DNA from: Gemmatimonadota bacterium
GTDB lineage: Bacteria; Orphanbacterota; Orphanbacteria; Orphanbacterales; Orphanbacteraceae
Assembly: GCA_013002425.1 (NCBI GenBank)
Contig: JABDJQ010000193.1
Span: forward strand, 1 to 5,588
Length of the DNA stretch: 5,588 nt
Direction of reading: 5' to 3'
The position numbers and the translations under genes are program-made. Positions 1-5,268 of the stretch are shown piece by piece (positions within the stretch are counted from its first letter, which is position 1; every line of letters starts with the position of its first letter). Below the pieces are notes generated by a model, which was not told where the DNA came from, ran no database searches, and worked only from the letters and a program-made list of their open reading frames with translations.

Positions 1-811
1 GCTCTCGCTCCTGCGCGTACTTCAGAGCGAATTCGTACGCCCCCTGCGCGATACCGACGGCCTGGGCGGCGATTCCGATGCGGGAACGGTCGAGAGCGGC
101 GAACGCGACCTGGAGCCCTTTGCCTTCTTCCCAGACGACGTTTTCGGCCGGTACTTCACAGTTCTCGAGCACCAGCGTTACCGTGTCGCTCGAGCGAATA
201 CCGAGCTTTTCTTCCTTCTTGCCGACCGTGAATCCGGGGAACGTCTTTTCGACGATAAATGCCGTGATACCCTTGCCTCGTTCGGCGTCCGGATCGGTTT
301 TGGCGATAAGAATGTATACGTCGGCAATGGCGCCGTTCGTGACCCACGTTTTCTCGCCTGTCAGATAGTACTTGTCGCCCTTTTTTTCCGCTTTGCACCG
401 AAGCGCGCTCGGGTCGGATCCGGCGCCGGCCTCGGAGAGCGAATACGCGCCGAGCATCTCGCCTGTCGCGAGTTTCGTGAGGTACTTCTTCTTCTGCTCT
501 TCGGTTCCGTGCTCCACGAGGCAGGTCGCGCAAAGACCCGTATGAACGGCGACGAAGACTCCGAACGAGGCGTCGACGCGGGAACACTCTTCGATCACGA
601 TCGCGTCGGCGATGTCGTCGAGCGGCTCACCGCCGTACTCTTCGGGAATCGTCATGCCGAGCACGCCGAGTTGTCCGAACGCTTTCATCTGCTCGAGAGC
701 GGGTTTCTCCTTCTCGTCGCGTTCCGTCGCCGTCGGCGCAAGCTGCTCTTCGGCAAACTTGCGGATCATGTCGCGAATCATGAGCTGTTCTTCATTCAGT
801 TGAAACTGCAT
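1..811 (-). CDS. Short-chain (butyryl-CoA-like) acyl-CoA dehydrogenase, 3' end cut by the window edge
   Basis: This is an FAD-dependent acyl-CoA dehydrogenase, which oxidises an acyl-CoA to the trans-2-enoyl-CoA and passes electrons to electron-transfer flavoprotein in the cytoplasm. 270 codons are visible; the family is usually about 380 residues, so roughly the last 110 are outside the window. The N-terminal helical domain begins MQFQLNEEQ. The segment VHTGLCATCLVEHGTEEQK (residues 89-107) is typical of butyryl/short-chain members. The flavin and substrate-binding stretch YSLSEAGAGSD is at 123-133 and WVTNG at 156-160. The third-domain start DRSRIGIAAQ is at 241-250. The catalytic glutamate of short-chain enzymes lies near residue 370 and cannot be checked. 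The ATG at 811 is preceded by GAAGGA eight bases upstream and lies 19 nt after the stop of the hydroxyacyl-CoA dehydrogenase gene. Family assignment is firm. Butyryl-CoA as substrate is inferred from resemblance and neighbours; isovaleryl-CoA or another short branched substrate remains possible. Confidence 0.9.
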   Translation of the reverse strand, partial: MQFQLNEEQLMIRDMIRKFAEEQLAPTATERDEKEKPALEQMKAFGQLGVLGMTIPEEYGGEPLDDIADAIVIEECSRVDASFGVFVAVHTGLCATCLVEHGTEEQKKKYLTKLATGEMLGAYSLSEAGAGSDPSALRCKAEKKGDKYYLTGEKTWVTNGAIADVYILIAKTDPDAERGKGITAFIVEKTFPGFTVGKKEEKLGIRSSDTVTLVLENCEVPAENVVWEEGKGLQVAFAALDRSRIGIAAQAVGIAQGAYEFALKYAQERE

Positions 812-819
812 CGTGTCTA

Positions 820-825
820 TCCTTC
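820..825 (-). promoter_or_regulatory. Ribosome binding site of the acyl-CoA dehydrogenase gene
   Basis: GAAGGA on the minus strand lies 8 nt before the ATG at 811, in the 19-nt gap after the preceding stop codon. It supports this start. Confidence 0.75.
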
Positions 826-830
826 TTCGA

Positions 831-1691
831 TCAAGTCTCGTATACGAAAAACCCGCGGCCGCTCTTGCGACCGAGATAGCCTGCGTTCACCATCTTCTTG
901 AGCAGCGGGCACGGCCGGTACTTCGGATCCGAGAAGCCCTTGTACAGAACTTCCATAATTGCGAGACATACGTCGAGGCCGATAAAATCGGCCAGCGTGA
1001 GCGGTCCCATCGGATGGTTCATGCCGAGCTTCATCACTTTGTCGATGTCCTCCGCGCTCGCCACGCCTTCCATCAGCGCGTAGATCGCCTCGTTGATCAT
1101 CGGCATCAGAATGCGATTGGAGACGAACCCCGGGTAGTCCTGCACCTCGACGGCCACTTTCCCCAGTTCCTCGGTGATCTCACGCACACGGTTGTACGTC
1201 GCGTCGGTCGTCGCGACGCCGCGGATGACCTCCACGAGCTTCATGAGCGGAACGGGGTTCATGAAGTGCATGCCGATCACGTTGTCGGGGCGGCTCGTTG
1301 CCGCGCCGATTTCGGTAATCGAAATCGACGACGTGTTGCTCGCGAGAATCGTTTCTTCCGGAACGATTTCGTCGATTGTTTGAAAGATGCGCTTCTTGAG
1401 TTCGAAGTTTTCAGGAACCGCTTCGATCACGAGAGGCACCTTCCTGATCTTCTCGATCCGGTCGATCGCTTCGATACGACCGACGATCACGTCGACCTGT
1501 GTCGGATCGATCACGCCCTTCGAGGCGAGCTTGTTCACCGACTTTCCGATGCGCCCCACGGCGCGGTCGAGGGCTTCGGCGTCGATATCGATCAGGCTCA
1601 CCTCGTAACCGGACTGCGCGAAGACCTGCGCAATGCCGGAACCCATCGTTCCGGAACCGATGACCGCTACTTGCTTCGTTCGTTCACTCAT
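831..1691 (-). CDS. hbd: 3-hydroxybutyryl-CoA dehydrogenase (NAD-type)
   Basis: This cytoplasmic enzyme interconverts (S)-3-hydroxybutyryl-CoA and acetoacetyl-CoA. At 286 residues it has the usual length of stand-alone short-chain members. The N-terminal Rossmann fold has the glycine motif GSGTMG at 12-17. Asp35 ends the second strand (SLID), which favours NAD over NADP. The catalytic positions known from the family are all present: Ser121 in NTSS, His142 and Glu154 within the signature GMHFMNPVPLMKLVEVIRG (140-158), and Asn192 in FVSNR. The C-terminal dimerisation domain includes NHPMGPLTLADFIGLD (225-240) and ends in a GRKSGRGFFVY-type tail. The start ATG overlaps the thiolase stop as ATGA (1688-1691). 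A GGAGG lies at 1705-1709, 13 nt upstream, which is far for a normal site, so translational coupling is likely. It could serve oxidation of 3-hydroxybutyryl-CoA or its synthesis from acetoacetyl-CoA. Confidence 0.95.
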   Translation of the reverse strand: MSERTKQVAVIGSGTMGSGIAQVFAQSGYEVSLIDIDAEALDRAVGRIGKSVNKLASKGVIDPTQVDVIVGRIEAIDRIEKIRKVPLVIEAVPENFELKKRIFQTIDEIVPEETILASNTSSISITEIGAATSRPDNVIGMHFMNPVPLMKLVEVIRGVATTDATYNRVREITEELGKVAVEVQDYPGFVSNRILMPMINEAIYALMEGVASAEDIDKVMKLGMNHPMGPLTLADFIGLDVCLAIMEVLYKGFSDPKYRPCPLLKKMVNAGYLGRKSGRGFFVYET

Positions 1692-2887
1692 GAGAGATTC
1701 AATGCCTCCACGGAAAGGGCGACTGCGTTCCCCCCTCCCAGACAGATCGCCGCCATGCCCGTTCTCTTCTGCCGGTTCTTCATGGCGTACAGGAGTGTCG
1801 TCAGGATGCGCGCGCCGCTCGCGCCGATCGGATGACCGAGGGCCACGGCGCCGCCGTTTACATTGACACGATCCCAGTCCCAGCCGAGTTCTTTGCCGTC
1901 GGCGAGTACCTGCGCCGCGAACGCTTCGTTCACTTCCATCAGGTCGTAGTCCGAGATCTTCGTGCCCGCTCGCGCGAGGAGTTTGCGCACGGCGACGATG
2001 GGCGCGAAGAACACGTCCTCCGGTTCCGCCCCGCCGACGGCGTATCCCGTAACTTTCGCGAGCGGCGTGACTCCGAGTTCCTTCGCTTTCGCGGCGGACA
2101 TGATCATGAGAGCCGATGCGCCGTCGTTCAGGCCCGGTGCGTTGCCGGCGGTTACCGTGCCGCCCTTTTTGAAAGCCGGCCGAAGCTTCGCGAGCGATTC
2201 CATTGTCGTTTCCGGCCGGATCCGTTCGTCGTTCTCGAACTTGAGCGGATCCCCTTTCCGCTGCGGGATCTCGACGGGAACGATCTCTTCGCGAAACGCG
2301 CCCGACTCCGTGGCTTTCGCCGCTTTCTGATGGCTCTCCATCGCGAAACGGTCCTGCGCTTCGCGTGTTACGTCGGACTTCTCCGCCGTGCGTTCCGCGG
2401 CGACACCCATGTGATAGTCGTTGAACGAATCCCAGAGGCCGTCATGAATCATGCCGTCGACCACCTGCCCGTTCCCCATGCGATAACCGCCCCGCGCCTT
2501 CATCAGGTAGTAAGGCACGTTCGACATGCTCTCCATACCGCCGGCGATGACACAGTCGACGTCGCCCAGCATGATGCCCTGAGCCGCGAGCTGTACTGCC
2601 TTGAGACCGGATCCGCAGACCTTGTTGATCGTCATCGCGGCTTTCGTGGCGGGAATGCCGCCGTGGATCGCCGCCTGCCTTGCCGGCGCCTGTCCGCCAC
2701 CTGAAGGGACCACGTTCCCCATGATCACTTCGTCGACCGTGTCCGGGTCGATTCCCGCGCGTAGCACCGCCTCTTTCACGACGATCGCACCGAGGCTCGC
2801 TGCCGAAAACGTGGCAAGCGATTTCATGTACTCGCCGATCGGCGTGCGACAGGCGCTCACGATCACGGGAGTCCGTTCGCTGTTCAT
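1688..2887 (-). CDS. atoB: Acetyl-CoA C-acetyltransferase (acetoacetyl-CoA thiolase)
   Basis: This thiolase splits acetoacetyl-CoA with CoA into two acetyl-CoA, or condenses them in the reverse direction. From the chosen ATG it has 399 residues, close to the usual 390-395. The nucleophile Cys91 sits in NKVCGSGLKA (88-97). His352 is in GHPIGASGAR (351-360), Cys382 in CLGGGNA (382-388) and the NEAFA motif is at 320-324. TVTAGNAPGLNDGASA (244-259) is also typical. Spacing of Cys91, His352 and Cys382 closely matches the biosynthetic (type II) thiolases such as PhaA and AtoB. An upstream in-frame start would add 24 Arg-rich residues. It is rejected because the ATG at 2887 has a perfect AAGGAGG 6 nt upstream and begins at the conserved N-terminus (TPVIVSACRTPIG). 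The start overlaps the metallo-hydrolase stop as ATGA, and the stop overlaps the next start the same way. With no polymer synthase in view, a catabolic role beside the CoA-transferase is the better guess; phaA or thlA would be equivalent names. Confidence 0.95.
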   Translation of the reverse strand: MNSERTPVIVSACRTPIGEYMKSLATFSAASLGAIVVKEAVLRAGIDPDTVDEVIMGNVVPSGGGQAPARQAAIHGGIPATKAAMTINKVCGSGLKAVQLAAQGIMLGDVDCVIAGGMESMSNVPYYLMKARGGYRMGNGQVVDGMIHDGLWDSFNDYHMGVAAERTAEKSDVTREAQDRFAMESHQKAAKATESGAFREEIVPVEIPQRKGDPLKFENDERIRPETTMESLAKLRPAFKKGGTVTAGNAPGLNDGASALMIMSAAKAKELGVTPLAKVTGYAVGGAEPEDVFFAPIVAVRKLLARAGTKISDYDLMEVNEAFAAQVLADGKELGWDWDRVNVNGGAVALGHPIGASGARILTTLLYAMKNRQKRTGMAAICLGGGNAVALSVEALNLS

Positions 2888-3741
2888 TCTTCTCCTCCTT
2901 GCGGGCGATCCATGGCGGGGGTAAGCGCGTACCTTCCGGTTGAAGGAGCCGCGATCCATCCGAGCGGATCGTTCCTTTCATGATAAAGAGCGACGAGCCA
3001 CCCTTCTCGGGCCGCCCGGGCCAGATATTGCTGCTTCACGCGGAACGTACGCCCGCGATTCAGGTCGAGCGCGGTCATGTAGACCGGCCGGAGATGATGC
3101 GTCGTCGGCACGATGTCGCCGGGAAACCACATGGTCGTGTCTCCGGACTCGAGAAGCAACATCTGATGATGTGTCGTGTGCCCGCCCGACCTTACCACTC
3201 GAATCCAGTCGTCGATCCGCTCGTCGCCGTTCGTGAAGCGAAGCCGCGCCTTTGCAAGGCGGACGACGTCTTCGGGCGCGTAGCCCGCGCGCGTCAGCGG
3301 GTCGTGCCTCCGTGCCGCGTCCCACTCTCCCCTCTGCACCACGATCTCCGCGTTCGGGAAAACGGGGAGAACGCGGTCCCTCTCCTTACGAAAAAGACCG
3401 CCCGCGTGGTCCACGTGCAGGTGCGTCAGGATCACGCGGTCGATCTCGCCGGCGTCGACGCCGAGCGCGCGAAGGGAATCGAGAGCGTCTCCGGAGCCGC
3501 GCAGTCCGTACATGCCCCGCGTGCGCTCGTCCTGATGGGAGCCGAATCCGGCGTCGATCAGCGCAAGCGAAGCCGGTGTTCGCACGAGATACGGACGCAT
3601 CGCCAGACGCACGCGGTTTTCACTGTCGCACGATACGAGCCGGCTCCAGACCTTCTTCGGTACGGCGCCGAACGTGGCGCCTCCGTCGAACAGGATCGAT
3701 CCTGCGTCGAGCGGCGTGACTTCGCATGCGCCGATTCGCAC
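2884..3741 (-). CDS. MBL-fold metallo-hydrolase of unknown substrate
   Basis: This 285-residue protein has the metallo-beta-lactamase fold and a complete dinuclear metal site. THLHVDH (106-112) supplies His107, His109, Asp111 and His112. His188 is in GGHTTHHQ, Asp209 in FPGDI and His254 in ALYHERND. The N-terminus (PLDAG, then FDGGATFGAVPKKVW) matches a common stand-alone bacterial MBL subfamily. There is no signal peptide, so it is probably cytoplasmic. Fold members hydrolyse thioesters (glyoxalase II), lactones, beta-lactams or phosphoesters. The additional C-terminal helical domain of glyoxalase II is not evident. The start is GTG at 3741, 9 nt after the subunit B stop and without a convincing Shine-Dalgarno site. 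The TGA at 3751-3753 is in the same frame and rules out a longer form. The 3' end overlaps the thiolase start by ATGA. The context suggests hydrolysis of an acyl-CoA or lactone related to acetoacetate or 3-hydroxybutyrate; this is inference. Fold assignment is secure; substrate is unknown. Confidence 0.9.
   Translation of the reverse strand: MRIGACEVTPLDAGSILFDGGATFGAVPKKVWSRLVSCDSENRVRLAMRPYLVRTPASLALIDAGFGSHQDERTRGMYGLRGSGDALDSLRALGVDAGEIDRVILTHLHVDHAGGLFRKERDRVLPVFPNAEIVVQRGEWDAARRHDPLTRAGYAPEDVVRLAKARLRFTNGDERIDDWIRVVRSGGHTTHHQMLLLESGDTTMWFPGDIVPTTHHLRPVYMTALDLNRGRTFRVKQQYLARAAREGWLVALYHERNDPLGWIAAPSTGRYALTPAMDRPQGGEE
2894..2900 (-). promoter_or_regulatory. Strong ribosome binding site of the thiolase gene, inside the hydrolase gene
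   Basis: AAGGAGG is complementary to the 3' end of 16S rRNA and lies 6 nt before the ATG at 2887. It decides the thiolase start against the 24-codon upstream extension. It falls within the last codons of the metallo-hydrolase gene, which encode QGGEE. Confidence 0.85.
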
Positions 3742-3750
3742 GGTACGCCG

Positions 3751-4416
3751 TCAGTTCGCGAAGAGCATTTCGCGCACGTCTCCGATGCGGAGGGTGGCGC
3801 CGGTCTTCTCGCGCACTTCGTCGACCGTCGTGTCGGGCGCGACCTCGGTGAGAAGCAGACCCTTCTTCGTCACTTCGATCACGGCCAGATCGGTTACGAT
3901 CATCGTGACGACGCCGACGCCCGTGAGCGGCAGCGTGCACGACGGCAGAATCTTCGGGGAACCGTCTTTCGAAGTGTGCATCATCGCCACGACGACGCGC
4001 CGCGAGCCCGCAACGAGATCCATCGCGCCGCCCATGCCTTTGACGACGGATCCCGGCACCATCCAGTTCGCGAGATCTCCCGATTCCGACACCTGCATGC
4101 CGCCCAGAATCGAAAGATCGATGTGACCGCCGCGCACCATCGCGAAGGAAAGGTCACTCCCGAAGTAGGAACTGCCGGGCGTTTCGGAGATGGTCTCCTT
4201 GCCCGCGTTGATCAGATCGGCATTCATTTCGCTCTCGGTCGGGTACGGGCCGATCCCGAGCATCCCGTTCTCGGAGTGGAGCGTGATGTCCATGCCCTCC
4301 GGAATGTAATCCGCCACCATGGTCGGGATGCCGATCCCGAGGTTCACGTAAAAACCGTCGCGTAGTTCCCTAGCGATCCGCTGTGCGATACGTTCTTTTT
4401 TCGATCCGCTTTTCAA
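3751..4416 (-). CDS. scoB: 3-oxoacid CoA-transferase subunit B
   Basis: This is the catalytic subunit of the class I CoA-transferase that moves CoA from succinyl-CoA to acetoacetate. The catalytic glutamate is Glu49 in HSENGMLG, the equivalent of the active-site Glu of mitochondrial SCOT. VNLGIGIPT (24-32) precedes it, and the conserved ILGGMQV and KGMGGAMDLV segments follow. At 221 residues its length is normal for the family (about 215-220). I chose the TTG at 4416 because AGGGAG lies 6 nt upstream and it places KKERIAQRIARELRDG right at the N-terminus, as in relatives. An in-frame ATG at 4440 would add 8 residues but has only a poor, distant binding site; starts further upstream are implausible. 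The gene overlaps the end of subunit A by 47 nt (71 nt with the ATG) in a different frame. It ends with TGA, 9 nt before the metallo-hydrolase. Acetate- or butyrate-acetoacetate CoA-transferase is the alternative specificity; overall motif pattern looks more like ScoB. Confidence 0.9.
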   Translation of the reverse strand: MKSGSKKERIAQRIARELRDGFYVNLGIGIPTMVADYIPEGMDITLHSENGMLGIGPYPTESEMNADLINAGKETISETPGSSYFGSDLSFAMVRGGHIDLSILGGMQVSESGDLANWMVPGSVVKGMGGAMDLVAGSRRVVVAMMHTSKDGSPKILPSCTLPLTGVGVVTMIVTDLAVIEVTKKGLLLTEVAPDTTVDEVREKTGATLRIGDVREMLFAN

Positions 4417-5068
4417 AGTTCGCTCCCTGGTACACGACATCGACGAAGAGTCCCGGAGTATGAACGGATTCCGGCTCGATCCCGCCGGCATCGACGAGTT
4501 TCTCGACTTCGGCGATCGTCTTTTTCGCAGCCATCGCCATCACGGCATTGAAGTTCTGCGTCGTCTTTCTATAGAAGAGGTTTCCCTTCCTGTCGCCCAC
4601 GCTCGCTTTTACGAAAGCGTAATCCGCATGAAGGGGTTCTTCGAAAACAAACGTCTTCCCGTGCAGCTCCCGCGTTTCCTTTCCTTCGGCAACCACGGTT
4701 CCGACCCCGGTCGGCGTGAAGAAACCACCGAGCCCCGCGCCGGCCGCGCGTATCCTCTCGGCGAATGTCCCCTGAGGCACGAGTTCGACCTCGATGCCGC
4801 CGTCGATCAGGAGCTTTTCGAGAACGGTGTTTTCACCGATATACGTCGAAATCATCTTGCTCACCTGACCGCTGTTGATCAGGAGGCCAATACCGAACGT
4901 GTCGACTCCGGCGTTGTTGCTCAGAATCGTGAGATTCTTCTGGCCGGTTTCGAGCAACATCGCGATGGAATTTTCCGGGATTCCGCACATGCCGAATCCC
5001 CCCATCATGATGCGCGCACCATCCGGTATTCCGGCGATCATCTCCGCCGGATCGTACTGAATTCCCAT
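4370..5068 (-). CDS. scoA: 3-oxoacid CoA-transferase subunit A
   Basis: This subunit of the class I CoA-transferase pairs with the product of the next gene to convert acetoacetate plus succinyl-CoA into acetoacetyl-CoA plus succinate. It has 232 residues, normal for the family. Visible landmarks are MMGGFGMCGIPENSI (21-35), NNAGVDTFGIGLL (51-63), YIGEN (76-80) and GAGLGGFFTPTGVGT (110-124), which contains the G-x-GGF oxyanion/CoA segment. HTPGLFVD (203-210) and the tail EKRIEKRT (219-226) are also typical. The ATG at 5068 is preceded by GAGGAG at 7 nt and begins at the expected N-terminus. A 29-residue Arg-rich upstream extension is rejected because it comes from the GC-rich leader and precedes the conserved start. 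This is the first gene of the operon, about 125 nt after the predicted transcription start. The VELVPQGTFAERIRAAGAG segment resembles SCOT-type (ScoA) rather than AtoD-type proteins, but specificity is inferred. Confidence 0.93.
   Translation of the reverse strand: MGIQYDPAEMIAGIPDGARIMMGGFGMCGIPENSIAMLLETGQKNLTILSNNAGVDTFGIGLLINSGQVSKMISTYIGENTVLEKLLIDGGIEVELVPQGTFAERIRAAGAGLGGFFTPTGVGTVVAEGKETRELHGKTFVFEEPLHADYAFVKASVGDRKGNLFYRKTTQNFNAVMAMAAKKTIAEVEKLVDAGGIEPESVHTPGLFVDVVYQGANFEKRIEKRTYRTADR
4423..4428 (-). promoter_or_regulatory. Probable ribosome binding site of scoB, inside scoA
   Basis: AGGGAG lies 6 nt before the TTG at 4416 and is formed by codons for the conserved QG of the subunit A tail. 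It is the main reason to prefer the TTG start over the ATG at 4440. Confidence 0.55.
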
Positions 5069-5075
5069 ACCTTGT

Positions 5076-5081
5076 CTCCTC
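5076..5081 (-). promoter_or_regulatory. Ribosome binding site of scoA
   Basis: GAGGAG lies 7 nt before the ATG at 5068 and fixes the start of the first operon gene. Confidence 0.8.
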
Positions 5082-5116
5082 GAAAGGGCGGGCGCGAAGC
5101 GCACGCGGGAACGCCG

Positions 5117-5134
5117 CCGCGCCGATCGGTGCGG
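5117..5134. promoter_or_regulatory. 18-bp near-palindrome in the operon leader, candidate operator
   Basis: CCGCGCCGATCGGTGCGG pairs at 8 of 9 positions around its centre, with a perfect CCGATCGG core. It lies about 60 bp downstream of the predicted transcription start and about 50 bp before scoA. Size and symmetry would suit a dimeric repressor of the TetR or GntR type, but no regulator gene is in view. In such GC-rich sequence chance symmetry is possible. Confidence 0.35.
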
Positions 5135-5200
5135 GGCGCGTCCGGGCGCGGGCAATATGCGGTAAGCGAAATAGAGAGCGACGATTACGCCGACAAGAGA

Positions 5201-5229
5201 AGAATAGACACTGCAGGCGGGTGTGTCAA
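5201..5229 (-). promoter_or_regulatory. Sigma70-type promoter of the scoAB operon
   Basis: On the minus strand a perfect -35 box TTGACA (5224-5229) is followed by exactly 17 bp and the -10 box TATTCT (5201-5206), four of six matches to TATAAT including the key second A and final T. It sits downstream of the preceding gene's hairpin and upstream of scoA, with no other gene between. This is the best promoter candidate in the window and would drive all six downstream genes. Confidence 0.75.
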
Positions 5230-5244
5230 CGGGCTGGGGCCGGG

Positions 5245-5268
5245 AAAGGGCCCGTTATCCACGGGCCC
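5245..5268 (-). terminator. GC-rich hairpin at the end of the upstream gene, possible terminator
   Basis: The perfect 8-bp inverted repeat GGGCCCGT / ACGGGCCC (5248-5255 and 5261-5268) has a 5-nt loop and is followed on the minus strand by only three T residues, then CCC. The strong stem suits an intrinsic terminator but the U tract is short. The stem-loop includes the TAA stop of the upstream gene. Placed just before the promoter, it marks a likely transcription-unit boundary. Confidence 0.5.

Larger units (their letters stand above)
5069..5194 (-). other. 5' leader of the CoA-transferase operon
   Basis: This is the inferred untranslated leader, about 125 nt from a start point placed some 7 nt beyond the -10 box. 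It is very GC-rich near scoA. It contains the near-palindrome at 5117-5134 and a possible short hairpin at 5092-5104 (5 pairs counting one G-U, 3-nt loop CUU) about 11 nt before the ribosome binding site. I see no match to a riboswitch class I know. The transcription start is predicted, not observed. Confidence 0.5.

Noticed and set aside
156..587. A 143-codon minus-strand frame overlapping the acyl-CoA dehydrogenase gene
   Set aside because: It is the Arg-rich -1 frame of the dehydrogenase gene. The other frame gives a clean family match throughout.
813..1835. A 340-codon open frame on the plus strand opposite the dehydrogenase and the end of the thiolase gene
   Set aside because: It has His/Arg/Asp-rich low-information composition and is antisense to the clear hydroxybutyryl-CoA dehydrogenase. 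It is a shadow frame.
1832..2704. A 290-codon open frame on the plus strand opposite the thiolase gene
   Set aside because: It is antisense to a full-length thiolase with all active-site residues and has no family features of its own.
2888..2959. A 24-residue N-terminal extension of the thiolase
   Set aside because: It would overlap the hydrolase gene far more deeply and is Arg-rich. The ATG at 2887 has a perfect Shine-Dalgarno site at the conserved N-terminus.
2980..4365. A 461-codon open frame on the plus strand opposite the metallo-hydrolase and scoB
   Set aside because: Its translation is rich in Arg and His with no recognisable domain, and it lies fully antisense to two genes with intact catalytic motifs. 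Long antisense open frames are expected in GC-rich coding DNA.
4396..4401. A run of six A residues (minus strand) in the scoA/scoB overlap as a programmed frameshift making an A-B fusion
   Set aside because: Moving from scoA into the scoB frame needs a +1 shift, whereas A runs favour -1 slippage. A separate scoB start with its own binding site explains the arrangement.
4417..4491. A longer scoB starting at 4491 or 4440
   Set aside because: The 4491 start would add 25 non-conserved residues and deepen the overlap with scoA. The ATG at 4440 cannot be excluded but has a poorer ribosome binding site than the TTG at 4416.
5069..5155. A 29-residue N-terminal extension of scoA
   Set aside because: It is Arg/Pro/Ala-rich and derives from the GC-rich leader. 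The ATG at 5068 has a good ribosome binding site and fits family length.
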